DNA of 42,876 bases from Mizugakiibacter sp. (GTDB lineage: Bacteria > Pseudomonadota > Gammaproteobacteria > Xanthomonadales > Rhodanobacteraceae). Where the stretch lies: NCBI GenBank assembly GCA_003233305.1, contig QILI01000097.1, positions 1 through 42,876 of the forward strand, read 5' to 3'. Under the pieces are notes generated by a model, which ran no database searches, had not been told where the DNA came from, and saw only the letters and a list, made by a program, of their open reading frames with translations. Below are positions 19,094 to 28,050 of this stretch, in pieces (within the stretch, counting starts at the first letter, position 1; each line of letters begins with the position of its first letter). A program made the translations under genes and the position numbers.

Positions 19094-19220
19094 TCGATTG
19101 GCCTCTCCGACATCTCAAATGGGAGTCAGACCCCGCAATGAGCCCCGACCATTGCATCCATAATGACGAGTGTCACGGCTCGGGGGAAGGGGAATCCTTG
19201 TGCAGAGGCGGGGGAAACCC

Positions 19221-19229
19221 TGTGCATAA
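19221..19229 (-). promoter_or_regulatory. DnaA box (TTATGCACA) upstream of dnaB
   Basis: The minus strand matches the consensus TTATNCACA exactly, about 130 bases before the dnaB start. A second, poorer copy (TGTGCAGAG on the plus strand at 19199-19207) lies 22 bases away. It may couple dnaB expression to DnaA, or be chance. Confidence 0.4.
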
Positions 19230-19269
19230 GTATGTATAAGCTATAGCAGTCGCAAAACCTGCGACAATC

Positions 19270-19308
19270 ACCACCCATCAGGGCGCCAAAAGCGCCCTGA
19301 TGGGTGGT
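19270..19308 (-). terminator. Perfect 17-bp hairpin after rplI
   Basis: The arms 19270-19286 and 19292-19308 are fully complementary around a 5-base loop and end in GGGCGC/GCGCCC. It begins 22 bases past the rplI stop on the minus strand. There is no U-tract after it, so it may protect the ribosomal-protein mRNA 3' end or give partial termination before dnaB. Confidence 0.65.
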
Positions 19309-19330
19309 CGTGACGATGTGGTGGTGCTAT

Positions 19331-19777
19331 TTAAACGGCCTGCACCAGCACCTTGACAAGCGCGTTCACGTCGGTATGCAGAGCGATGGTAATTTCATGC
19401 TCCCCCACCATCCGCAACGGACCTTCGGCCAGCACCACTTCCGCTTTGTCCACGGCCAAGCCCCGGGCACTGAACAGCTCGGCAATATCCCGCGGGCCTA
19501 CTGATCCGAACAGCTTGCCCTCGGGACTGGCATGAACTTCTATGCTGACGCTTTGCCCATCAAGTGCCTGCTTGCGCGACGCGGCGTCATCCAGATGGCC
19601 CTGCGCACGCGCCTCAATCTCGACCCGGCGTTTTTCAAAATCAACAAGATTTGCAACCGTGGCGGGGATGGCTTTTCCTTGTGGGATTAGATAGTTACGA
19701 CCATAACCAGGTTTGACATTAACTTTCTCGCCAAGATTGCCGAGATTTTTGACTTTTTCAAGAAGGATCAATTGCAT
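19331..19777 (-). CDS. rplI: 50S ribosomal protein L9
   Basis: 148 residues. The N-terminal domain [19 protein letters not shown] with [16 protein letters not shown] is diagnostic of L9. The long connecting helix and the C-terminal rRNA-binding domain follow. Third gene of the rpsF-rpsR-rplI unit, 99 bases past rpsR. Confidence 0.97.
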   Translation of the reverse strand: MQLILLEKVKNLGNLGEKVNVKPGYGRNYLIPQGKAIPATVANLVDFEKRRVEIEARAQGHLDDAASRKQALDGQSVSIEVHASPEGKLFGSVGPRDIAELFSARGLAVDKAEVVLAEGPLRMVGEHEITIALHTDVNALVKVLVQAV

Positions 19778-19876
19778 GGAAAATCTCCCGTATCGTTAGC
19801 ATCGTCGATCGATGCAGCCTGATGGCTGTCCGAACGTGAAGTACTGGCCCCCACAGTAGCTGACCAGCAACTCGAA

Positions 19877-20107
19877 TCAGATGTCGTGGTTATCGGTAAA
19901 GGGCAGCAGGGCGAGAAACCGCGCCCGCTTCACTGCCAGTGCCAGCTTCCGCTGATAGCGAACCTTGGTCCCGGTAACGCGACTTGGAACGATCTTACCG
20001 GTTTCAGTGATGTACTGACGCAAGGTGGCAAGATCCTTGTAGTCAATATCGGTCACCCCTTCTGCGGTGAAGCGGCAATATTTACGGCGACGGAAAAACT
20101 TGGACAT
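19877..20107 (-). CDS. rpsR: 30S ribosomal protein S18
   Basis: 76 residues from the ATG at 20107 ([14 protein letters not shown]). The S18 core is clear: [24 protein letters not shown], followed by the basic C-terminus with [20 protein letters not shown]. The gap to rpsF is only 10 bases, so the priB gene found between rpsF and rpsR in enteric bacteria is absent here. Confidence 0.97.
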   Translation of the reverse strand: MSKFFRRRKYCRFTAEGVTDIDYKDLATLRQYITETGKIVPSRVTGTKVRYQRKLALAVKRARFLALLPFTDNHDI

Positions 20108-20117
20108 GGTGGAATCC

Positions 20118-20621
20118 TCAGGCGGTCTGTGCGGCGTTGTCGTTCTCGCCGGCATCGGCATTTTCCACAGGCGTGTCCTCTGCGGGTGGATCATCTTTTT
20201 CGTCTGCAGGCTGCTTTTCGGCAGCCTCATCAGACTCGCTGCTCTGGCGAGTACGGGTCTCGGAGTCCTCATCGCGGCGACGTGATTTGGAGTCCTCTTT
20301 TTCCTTGGCCTTGAGAATTGGAGAAGGCTCAGTGACCGCTTCATCCATACGTACGATAAGATGCCGCAACACCGCATCGTTAAAGCGGAAGGTGGACTTC
20401 AACTCGTCAATGGTGGCCTGGTTGCATTCGATGTTCAGCAACGCATAATGAGCCTTGGCCAAATCCTGGATCGAATAGGCCAGCTGGCGCCGTCCCCAGT
20501 CTTCCTGGCGATGTACTTTGCCGCCACTTTCTTCGACCAGGGTCTTGTAGCGCTCGACCATGGCGGGAACCAGCTCACTCTGATCCGGATGGACCAGAAA
20601 TACGACCTCGTAATGACGCAT
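20118..20621 (-). CDS. rpsF: 30S ribosomal protein S6 with a long acidic C-terminal tail
   Basis: 167 residues. Residues 1-100 are a normal S6 fold ([48 protein letters not shown]). From about residue 103 a charged, disordered tail of some 65 residues follows, first mixed Lys/Glu/Arg and then strongly acidic ([16 protein letters not shown] and onward). E. coli S6 has only a short Glu-rich tail that RimK extends. AAGGAG lies just upstream of the ATG. Two candidate promoters lie upstream. Confidence 0.95.
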   Translation of the reverse strand: MRHYEVVFLVHPDQSELVPAMVERYKTLVEESGGKVHRQEDWGRRQLAYSIQDLAKAHYALLNIECNQATIDELKSTFRFNDAVLRHLIVRMDEAVTEPSPILKAKEKEDSKSRRRDEDSETRTRQSSESDEAAEKQPADEKDDPPAEDTPVENADAGENDNAAQTA

Positions 20622-20679
20622 ATTGTCTCCTTATGGATGTACCCACTGGGGTAACAGCCTCCTGGCGGTGCAGTGAGGC

Positions 20680-20750
20680 AAGATAGAGTCTTGAACACAC
20701 TTGAGCAAGACAGAAGCGCAATTGTAGGGTGTAAACCTGGTTTGGAGCAA
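20680..20750 (-). promoter_or_regulatory. Tandem candidate sigma70 promoters of rpsF-rpsR-rplI
   Basis: Minus strand. P1 has TTGCTC (20750-20745), an 18-base spacer and TACAAT (20726-20721). P2 has TTGCTC (20708-20703), a 17-base spacer and TATCTT (20685-20680). Both lie 60-130 bases before the rpsF start and after the ppnN stop. The spacing is good and the -10 boxes match well; the -35 boxes match four of six. Confidence 0.5.
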
Positions 20751-20819
20751 GGACGGGACTGCGCCTGTGCCGTACTGGCCTCCTCAACCCGACTCACCGT
20801 CAATGTCAAACCCTTGGTT

Positions 20820-22223
20820 TCAGGTCACCAAGCGATAACAGGGTTGGTAAGCATCACCATAGGGCAGTTTCATCCGGTTCTGGGCGACAAACTCACCAAG
20901 CAGAACATCCAGTGCCTGCATGATTTTGGGAGCCCCGTTCATCTCGAAAGGACCGTGTTTCTCAATCGCCAGCATCCCTTCCATCTTCACATTGCCGGCC
21001 ACGATTCCCGAGAAAGCCCGACGCAAATCTGCAGCCAGCTCATGCGGAGCGCGTCCAAACTGGATGTGGAGTTCCGCCATGGTTTGGTGGCTAGGCTGAA
21101 ACGGCTGCTGAAAAGCATACGGGATCTTCAAGGCCCAGTTAAAAAAGAAGGCATCCTTATTATCCAAACGCTGGGTACGCACCTTCTCAACCCCCTTCGC
21201 AGCGGCCCGGGCGACAGCCTCAACATCACCAATGATGATCTCATAAAACCGGGCAATTTCATTGCCCAGAGCCAAACGTAGAAAACGGTCAATTTGCTCG
21301 AAATAAGCTGCGGACTCAACCGGACCGGCAAGAATCAGGGGAAGCTGTAATCCATGATTCTCCGGATGCAACAAAAGGCCCAGCAGAAACAGGATTTCCT
21401 CAGCCGTTCCAACCCCCCCCGGAAAAACGATCACCGCATGGGCGATCCGCACAAAGGCTTCCAGGCGCTTTTCGATATCCGGCATGACCACCAGATGATT
21501 GACGATCGGATTGGGTGATTCGGCCGCTATGATGCCGGGCTCGGTAATTCCGATGTAACGATTGTGCAAGCGCCGCTGCTTGGCATGGGCGATCGTCGCC
21601 CCTTTCATAGGCCCCTTCATGGCACCCGGTCCACAACCTGTGCAGATATCCAGCCCTCGCAAACCCAGCTGATAGCCCACCCGCTTGGTGTAATCGTATT
21701 CCGCCCGGGAGATTGAATGACCACCCCAGCAGACCACCAGGTTGGGATCCACGTTCGCCTGCAGTACCCGGGCATTGCGCAGAATATCAAATACCGCGTG
21801 GGTAATACCGACCCCGTCATGCAAATCGAAACGCCCACTTTCCAACTGACTGGACACATACACCAGATCGCGTACCACAGCCACCAGTAACTCATTGATA
21901 CCACGGATAATCTGGCCATCTACAAAAGCCTGGGAGGGGGCCTTATTGAGCTCGATCTTGATACCCCTATCCTGTTGCAAGACCTGGATATCGAAATCCG
22001 GGTAGCATTCCTGTACCGAACGGGGGTCATCCATGACGTTGCCTGAGGTCAGCACGGCCAATGCGCAATTGCGCAACAGTCCATGCAGACCCGACTGGGT
22101 CATGTCTCGCAAACGGGCCACTTCGTTACGCGAAAGCACATCCAGCCCCCCGGAAGGACTGATGCGAGCGTTGACCGTCGTGTGTGAACCGGTCACAGAT
22201 CGGGATCGAATTCGCGCCTTCAT
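20820..22223 (-). CDS. ppnN: Pyrimidine/purine nucleotide 5'-monophosphate nucleosidase (LOG family)
   Basis: 467 residues, similar to E. coli PpnN (454), which splits nucleoside monophosphates into base and ribose phosphate and is tuned by (p)ppGpp. The start ATG at 22223 follows GGAGG closely; in-frame extensions upstream lack such a site. The N-terminal region (ISPSGGLDVLSRNEV) matches PpnN. The central LOG motif PGGVGTAEE is at 268-276, preceded by GCGPGAMKGPMKGA. The C-terminal domain (MAELHIQFGRAPHELAADLRRAFSGIVAGN) is specific to the long PpnN type and absent from small LOG proteins. Confidence 0.92.
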   Translation of the reverse strand: MKARIRSRSVTGSHTTVNARISPSGGLDVLSRNEVARLRDMTQSGLHGLLRNCALAVLTSGNVMDDPRSVQECYPDFDIQVLQQDRGIKIELNKAPSQAFVDGQIIRGINELLVAVVRDLVYVSSQLESGRFDLHDGVGITHAVFDILRNARVLQANVDPNLVVCWGGHSISRAEYDYTKRVGYQLGLRGLDICTGCGPGAMKGPMKGATIAHAKQRRLHNRYIGITEPGIIAAESPNPIVNHLVVMPDIEKRLEAFVRIAHAVIVFPGGVGTAEEILFLLGLLLHPENHGLQLPLILAGPVESAAYFEQIDRFLRLALGNEIARFYEIIIGDVEAVARAAAKGVEKVRTQRLDNKDAFFFNWALKIPYAFQQPFQPSHQTMAELHIQFGRAPHELAADLRRAFSGIVAGNVKMEGMLAIEKHGPFEMNGAPKIMQALDVLLGEFVAQNRMKLPYGDAYQPCYRLVT

Positions 22224-22476
22224 AGTTACCTCCATACATCCCATGCCACGACCATGGCCAGCGAGGGCACATAGTCGACCAGAACGGGTAAACAGCCCGT
22301 GTGCTGCCAGGCATGGCAAGAATCGGCAGCATCCATCAACAAGGATACCCACCCAGGCCTCGGATACCCGGTCAGCCTCTATTTATTCCTGAACACGCTT
22401 GTCCATCGCTCGCCCCGGTCCGGCGACAACCCGCCGACACCTCGAAAGACGCCGGCTTGAAAAAACTCCTGTTCGA

Positions 22477-25400
22477 TCAGAATGTATAGCGCAAAGTCAC
22501 CTGTACCGACCAACGCGAAAGTGGCCGGGTTTGGGAATCGAGGGTACTGTACGACTGTGGAGCATAGTTGCCATTGCTGTCAGTGTAGCGGCTCAGGTCA
22601 TAGATATACTTACCGTTGGCCGTATCGATACCGGCAAAATTAGCAATTGAGCGCGCTGCCGGGAAACCTGCCGAAGGATACTGACCCCAGTTGTGGTTAA
22701 GCATGTTGAGGAAGTTATAAACGTCAATCACCACCTCGCCCTTGTTGCCCTTGAACAAGCCCGGGACCTCCTGAGTCAGACGTAGATCCAGCTCATGCGT
22801 CCACGGCAAATGAGCGGAATTGCGCGGTACGTCACGACCCGCATATTGGCGTAAACCCGCCTGGGTCTTGATGTAGTTGAAGAACTGCTGTTGCAACTGC
22901 GCTGAAGTATTGCTGGTGAACTCAACAGCACCCGGCGCTGACGGCACATAGACCAGGTCGTTGTTGCTGCGGCCGTCACCGTTGGCGTCATTACCGAAGA
23001 TCCAGCTGTACGGACTGCCGCTCGCCACATTCAGGAACGCACCGACCGTGGTGCGATAGTCGCCAATAAAGCGATGCGACCAGGACACCCAGGCACTGAA
23101 ACGATCACGAACATTGTAGTTGGCTGTGTAGGCGATATCCGCATTCGGGTTAACACTCGGACTGTACTTCCAGTTCGAATAGGCAATGGATGAGGTACCG
23201 TTATTGACGCTGCTGGAACGGCCATGGGTCCACGATGCCGACCAGGCGAAACCATTATTTGCCGGCCGACTCAATGCCAGAGTGAAGTAAGTCGCACTAC
23301 CCCGGGCGGTATTACTGAGCAACATGATGCTGCCGTACGCTGGATTGGCATTGCCCAGTTCGCAGCTGCGCGAGGTACAAACACTGCCATTGCTATTGAG
23401 ACGGTAGTAGATAGGCCGACCATCCGGACCGTAGGCACTGGGAGTGCCCAGGTTCAGATTCTGATAGTAAATCGCATCCTTGTCCTGCAGATACGACACA
23501 TTGGCGCTGGCCACCATACCCCACCACGGCAAAGCACTATCAAAGCCCAGCGACGCCTTGAATACCGTGGGCTGACGGAAGTTGTTATTCAACAGATCCA
23601 CCGTCTGCGCAGGCGGGCTGGTGGGTGGAGTCGGCTGGTTGTAAGGATCTGCTGAGAAGGCTCCGCCTTGTGAGGGCGAATAGGCCTTGTAGGTGGTCAC
23701 GGTCAAACCATTATTGGTGAACGGATTGGACTGCCACACCCCCGGGGTAGCGCCCATGAACAGACCAGCCCCCCCTTTCAATTGCATGGGTCGCTTGGTG
23801 TTGAAACTATAATTGAACGACACCCGTGGCTGCAGTACAGAGTTGCCATCAATGGTGTGGTTATTGGCCATCCCGAAGGCCTGCTGAAACCCGCTGTTCA
23901 GTTGTGGCTTCTGGTCGACCTTGGGGATGTCCCAGCGCAGCCCATACTGCAGGGAAAGCTGGTCATTGACCTGCCAATCATCCTGAGCGAATAAACCGTA
24001 GTTGTTGTACGACCAGATCGCCGAGGCGCCCGAGAGCCGACCACTGGAGGGTTGGCGCAATTGATAATAGGCGTAGTTGCCACTCTGGAAGTCAGCGATG
24101 GTGTTGAATGAATAAACGCCAAAATAATACGGCAGGAACAAATTGTGGTAACTGTTACGGGTGAAATCAGCACCGAACTTGATGGTGTGATTGCCCAGGA
24201 ACAGGGTGCCAGCCCAGAACCCGGTCCAGGTTTTGGTGCTCAGGCTATTGCCCTGATAGTAGGTATTGGTGCCCAGTATGACCGCCGGATCAAAGCGGCC
24301 GTTGGTGTGTACCGTAACCAAGGGGGCGGAAGCGTTGAGTTTGGGCAGGCGTGAATACTTGCCATAGGAAACCGAGGTTTCTGTAGAGAAATTCTCGCTC
24401 CAGTCATCATACAGATTGACGACAACGTTCTTAAAGTCACGCAGCTGTGAATAATTATTGCTTTGCAGACCCACCGAGCCGCTGTAACGGGTACTAAAGC
24501 CCGGAAACACAGCAAGATTGCTGGTCACCCGATCATAACGGAAGCTCAGCCGGTGATTGTCAGTGATATTCCAGTCAATCTTGGCGAGATACCGCTTTTC
24601 ATCGGTGTTCAGGGCACCGGCCACGGCACTGCCAGTCGGTAACCCATAGCCTTGGGCAATGCTGCTGATCTGACTCAACTCGGTCGGGGTAATATTGACG
24701 ATATTGGCCATGCCGGAACCGATAATGCCAATATTTGGAGCAGGCGCTGAAGTCTTGCTCTTCTCATAACCCACGAAGAAGAAAAGCTTGTTCTTGACAA
24801 TGGGCCCGCCGAGGGTGAAACCATCCGTGGTTTTTCTGTTGAACCCGGTGAATGGCTGATTGTCCTTGCCGTCGCCAACCCAGCCCTTGGGCAAATAGAC
24901 ATCGTAGAGACTGCCATGAAAATCGTTGGTACCACTCTTGGTCACGGCATTGATCTGCGCACCGGTATTGCGGGCATTGGTGACATCGTAGTTATTGGTT
25001 GAAACATTGATCTCGCTGATCGTGTCGATCGAGATCGGCTGGCCGAGCGAGGGCATACCACCTGCTTCAAGACCGAACGGATCGTTAGTAGGCACTGCAT
25101 CAATGGTGATGTTGTTGTAGCGACTGTTCTGACCCAATGCGGAAATCTCGCCACGGGCCGGATTAGTGATGTTTACCAACGGGTCAAGCCGCACATAATC
25201 CTGCAAGCTGCGCCCTGTCGCAGGCAGGGAACTGATTGCCGAGCGAGTAATGGTGGTTGATAAGCCCTTGTTGTCTGGCTGGAAAATACTACTCAGCGAA
25301 TTGGCCATAACCACCACATTGGCCAGCTCTTTGGCCTGCACGCCCAAGGTAAAATCAACCTCGCTGGTCTGGGCAAGCTTCAGGTACACATGGTCATTCT

Positions 25401-25680
25401 CAGTAGCCTTGAAACCGTGTTTGCTCACCAAAACGTCAAACGGACCACCCACACGCAGACCCTGTGCGTTATAGATCCCCTTGGCATTGGTACCGACAAC
25501 CCGCGTCGTCCCGGAGGGTACATGCACAATGGTCACAGTGGCCCCCACAATGGGCTGACCCTTGGGACCCAACACCCGGCCGTTGATAGCCGATGACGTG
25601 TTCTGCGCAAAGACCGGCGGGGCCGCCAACAACACGGCGACAGCAAACGGCAACGCTTTGATTCGAATCCGATTACTCAT
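22477..25680 (-). CDS. Large TonB-dependent receptor with carboxypeptidase-regulatory-like N-domain (Oar-like)
   Basis: 1067 residues. A signal peptide ends at PVFAQ (residues 1-26). An Ig-like carboxypeptidase-regulatory domain (about 30-115: NGRVLGPKGQPIVGATVTI, GIYNAQGL, VDFTLG) follows, then a plug (about 125-250) with LPATGRSLQDYVRLDP, NNITIDAVPTNDP and INAVTKSGTNDFHGS. A very long barrel ends in LRYTF, with an acidic segment (GNDANGDGRSNNDLVYVPS) typical of Oar-like receptors. These proteins are common in Acidobacteria, Myxococcales and Xanthomonadales and may bind polymers or peptides. The substrate is unknown here. AGGAAATT precedes the ATG. No partner genes are adjacent. Confidence 0.9.
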   Translation of the reverse strand: MSNRIRIKALPFAVAVLLAAPPVFAQNTSSAINGRVLGPKGQPIVGATVTIVHVPSGTTRVVGTNAKGIYNAQGLRVGGPFDVLVSKHGFKATENDHVYLKLAQTSEVDFTLGVQAKELANVVVMANSLSSIFQPDNKGLSTTITRSAISSLPATGRSLQDYVRLDPLVNITNPARGEISALGQNSRYNNITIDAVPTNDPFGLEAGGMPSLGQPISIDTISEINVSTNNYDVTNARNTGAQINAVTKSGTNDFHGSLYDVYLPKGWVGDGKDNQPFTGFNRKTTDGFTLGGPIVKNKLFFFVGYEKSKTSAPAPNIGIIGSGMANIVNITPTELSQISSIAQGYGLPTGSAVAGALNTDEKRYLAKIDWNITDNHRLSFRYDRVTSNLAVFPGFSTRYSGSVGLQSNNYSQLRDFKNVVVNLYDDWSENFSTETSVSYGKYSRLPKLNASAPLVTVHTNGRFDPAVILGTNTYYQGNSLSTKTWTGFWAGTLFLGNHTIKFGADFTRNSYHNLFLPYYFGVYSFNTIADFQSGNYAYYQLRQPSSGRLSGASAIWSYNNYGLFAQDDWQVNDQLSLQYGLRWDIPKVDQKPQLNSGFQQAFGMANNHTIDGNSVLQPRVSFNYSFNTKRPMQLKGGAGLFMGATPGVWQSNPFTNNGLTVTTYKAYSPSQGGAFSADPYNQPTPPTSPPAQTVDLLNNNFRQPTVFKASLGFDSALPWWGMVASANVSYLQDKDAIYYQNLNLGTPSAYGPDGRPIYYRLNSNGSVCTSRSCELGNANPAYGSIMLLSNTARGSATYFTLALSRPANNGFAWSASWTHGRSSSVNNGTSSIAYSNWKYSPSVNPNADIAYTANYNVRDRFSAWVSWSHRFIGDYRTTVGAFLNVASGSPYSWIFGNDANGDGRSNNDLVYVPSAPGAVEFTSNTSAQLQQQFFNYIKTQAGLRQYAGRDVPRNSAHLPWTHELDLRLTQEVPGLFKGNKGEVVIDVYNFLNMLNHNWGQYPSAGFPAARSIANFAGIDTANGKYIYDLSRYTDSNGNYAPQSYSTLDSQTRPLSRWSVQVTLRYTF

Positions 25681-26001
25681 AATTTCCTGCCCTTGGCTTG
25701 ATTCAATTTACCCAGAAAAGGTACCCACACTCTGTACTGAGTAGGCGGCCCCAGACTGTTTAGGTATACCCCTGCCGCACTGCGGTTTAGCCACCCAGCT
25801 AACAAAAGCCTAACAGGCCTTTATGACACTTTCTTAACCACTTTGGCACGGTTATGTAAGCCTGGCGGTAGCAAACCAGCTCCGGCATTCAAGCTAATTT
25901 TGAGGGGCCCGACGACCCGCTCTGCCACCACGAACCCACCCCCTCCACCCGGTCAGCCACACCCAGCGGGTCACCCCAAGTTTCCATGAAAAACGAGGTG
26001 C
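25681..26001. other. Non-coding gap between marC and the Oar-like receptor
   Basis: 321 bases with no supported gene. It should hold the receptor promoter (minus strand) and the 3' end of marC. I see no clear -35/-10 pair or U-tract terminator. A TGGCACG element at 25844-25850 on the plus strand lacks a proper -12 and points away from the receptor. Confidence 0.6.
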
Positions 26002-26610
26002 TCAGATCCCGGCACTATGCAGATATTCGACTACCCCATTGAGAAACATCTGTACAGAAAGCGCGACCAGCAACATTCCCATCAGACGTTCCAGTGCCGT
26101 CAGCACACTTTCGCCCAACCAGCGGTACAGATAGGTTGAGGAGAGCAGAATGGCTGCAGTAGCCAGCCAGGCTAAAAACAGTGCCAGGCTCCAGCTCCCT
26201 AAACGTAGCGGCTGCTGGTTGGCGAACAGCAGCAACGCCGCCATGGTCGAGGGTCCGGCCACGGAGGGAATCGCCAGAGGCACAATAAATGGCTCACCTT
26301 CTCCTGAAGGGCCGAATACACCGTCCTTAGACGGAAAAATCATCCGCACACCGATAAGAAACAGTACCAAACCTCCGGCGATACTGACCGACTCCTGCTT
26401 GAGCTGCAATACAGCAAGAATGTAGCGCCCCCCCAACAGAAAACCGAACAACACCACCAGGGCGATAAGCATTTCCCGTATCAGCACATAGCGCCGGCGC
26501 CGTGGCTCGACGTTTTTGAGTAAACTCAAAAACAGTGGGATATTCCCCAACGGGTCCATGATCAGGAACAGTAGTATCCCCGCTGAGAGCGTATTGATAT
26601 CACCCTGCAT
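26002..26610 (-). CDS. marC: MarC-family integral membrane protein
   Basis: 202 residues from the ATG at 26610, preceded by GGGGGAAG. Six hydrophobic helices. Family hallmarks are LFLIMDPLGNIPLFLSLLK near the N-terminus and PLAIPSVAGPSTMAALLLF in the middle. MarC/UPF0056 proteins were once linked to antibiotic resistance but their function remains unknown. It is downstream of grxD on the same strand with about 125 bases between. Confidence 0.9.
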   Translation of the reverse strand: MQGDINTLSAGILLFLIMDPLGNIPLFLSLLKNVEPRRRRYVLIREMLIALVVLFGFLLGGRYILAVLQLKQESVSIAGGLVLFLIGVRMIFPSKDGVFGPSGEGEPFIVPLAIPSVAGPSTMAALLLFANQQPLRLGSWSLALFLAWLATAAILLSSTYLYRWLGESVLTALERLMGMLLVALSVQMFLNGVVEYLHSAGI

Positions 26611-26736
26611 TCGAGCTTCCCCCGGCACTTGTGTGGTGTTCTGTGCACGGCATGGTATCTACCGGCGGCACCCCATCCTCACAGCCCAAACCTACCTTTA
26701 CGGACACCCTTCAATATGACCCGCACCGCCCGCTCG

Positions 26737-27060
26737 TCACGCATCCGCCTTGGGGGCTTCCCGCACCAGGCGCGCCAGTTCCCCCGAAGCATGCAGGTCA
26801 AGCACGATATCGCACCCCCCAATCAGCTCACCCTGAACATACAACTGAGGAAAGGTCGAGCAATTGGCGAAACGCGGCAAACCGGCCCGCAATTCTGGAT
26901 CCTCTTGCACATTGACGGCATGAAACTCGGCGCTCACATCATGCAGTGCCCCCACGACCCGGCTAGAAAATCCACACATCGGCAACTGGGGTGTACCTTT
27001 CATGAAGAGGACAACCGGATGCGAATCAAGGATCGACTGAATACGCTGATTCACGTTCAT
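26737..27060 (-). CDS. grxD: Monothiol glutaredoxin (CGFS type)
   Basis: 107 residues from the ATG at 27060. The CGFS active site has its cysteine at residue 29. It is preceded by VVLFMKGTPQLPM and followed by TFPQLYVQGELIGGCDI, the glutathione-binding hallmark of Grx4. These proteins bind and pass on [2Fe-2S] clusters with BolA partners. It is divergent from sodB, and both are linked to iron and oxidative stress. Confidence 0.95.
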   Translation of the reverse strand: MNVNQRIQSILDSHPVVLFMKGTPQLPMCGFSSRVVGALHDVSAEFHAVNVQEDPELRAGLPRFANCSTFPQLYVQGELIGGCDIVLDLHASGELARLVREAPKADA

Positions 27061-27182
27061 GATGGGCTCGCTACAATGGGAAAAGGCGCAGTGCGCCGAC
27101 CTGCTCATTCTAGCAGCCGGCTTATGCCACCCAACCACATCGGGTAACTATTTATCCCCTGATAAGTTAAGGAATCCAGCAA

Positions 27183-27761
27183 ATGACCATCGAACTTCCT
27201 ACCCTTCCCTACGACCGCAGTGCACTCGAACCACACATCTCAGCCGAAACGCTGGACTTCCATTATGGCAAACACCATCAGGCCTATGTAACCAAGACCC
27301 AAAGCATGATCAAGGACACCGAGTTTGAATCGATGGCACTGGAAGACATTATCCGCAAGGCCAGCGGTGGGCTGTTCAATAATGCTGCACAGGTCTGGAA
27401 CCACAGCTTTTACTGGAATTCGCTCTCACCGCAAGGTGGTGGTGACCCAAATGGGAAACTGGCCGATGCGCTGGTCAAGGCTTTCGGCTCCATCGACGGA
27501 TTCCGCGAAACGTTTACTAAGACGGCGATCGGCACATTTGGTTCTGGCTGGGCCTGGCTAGTGCAACGCCCGGATGGGAGCCTGGCCATAGCCAGTACCT
27601 CCAACGCCGCGACCCCCATTACGGGTGCCGATCACCCGTTACTGACCTGTGATGTGTGGGAGCACGCCTATTATATCGACTATCGCAATGCCCGCCCGAA
27701 ATACCTGGACGCATTCTGGAACCTGCTGAATTGGGAGTTCGCAACCAGTCGCCTGGCCTGA
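27183..27761 (+). CDS. sodB: Superoxide dismutase [Fe]
   Basis: 192 residues. Metal ligands are His27, His74, Asp157 and His161 (DVWEHAYYIDYRN). Gln70 in NNAAQVWNHSFYWNS and the GTFGSGWAWLV segment point to the iron rather than the manganese form. AAGGAA precedes the ATG. No signal peptide, so cytoplasmic. It is followed directly by a strong terminator, so it is probably a single-gene transcript. Confidence 0.96.
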   Translation: MTIELPTLPYDRSALEPHISAETLDFHYGKHHQAYVTKTQSMIKDTEFESMALEDIIRKASGGLFNNAAQVWNHSFYWNSLSPQGGGDPNGKLADALVKAFGSIDGFRETFTKTAIGTFGSGWAWLVQRPDGSLAIASTSNAATPITGADHPLLTCDVWEHAYYIDYRNARPKYLDAFWNLLNWEFATSRLA

Positions 27762-27785
27762 ACAATACCCTGGAAAGGGTTGGGG

Positions 27786-27812
27786 AAAGCCGCCTATAAG
27801 GCGGCTTTTTTT
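27786..27812 (+). terminator. Rho-independent terminator of sodB
   Basis: An 8-bp GC-rich stem AAGCCGCC/GGCGGCTT (27787-27794 and 27800-27807) with a 5-base loop, followed by seven T. It starts 25 bases after the sodB stop. The following 240 bases up to the purK stop hold no gene. Confidence 0.92.
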
Positions 27813-28050
27813 GTTGGGCGGTAATGATGGCAGGCTTCCATCCACCTGCGTTGAGCGTTCCCCGTCACCCTGGGGTTCGCGAAGCTCACCCCAACCTATC
27901 CACCCTGTAGGTTGCGGATGAGGCACTTAAACCTGGTGACACCGCTCTGCGGTATCCCCATCTGTAGATGCTCTGCATCTGGGATGAGCCAAAATCATCT
28001 TCGGCAAACCCCGAGTGAACTGTGCATTCTGATCGACAATGGGTGCCGGC

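Noticed and set aside
20137-20448. Plus-strand open frame antisense to the S6 tail, Ser-rich
   Set aside because: It mirrors the Glu/Asp-rich codons of the S6 tail on the other strand; no start signal or motif.
25844-25859. Perfect sigma54 -24 element (TGGCACG) on the plus strand
   Set aside because: The -12 part reads TGTAA instead of TTGCA, and it points towards the 3' end of marC, with no plus-strand gene downstream.
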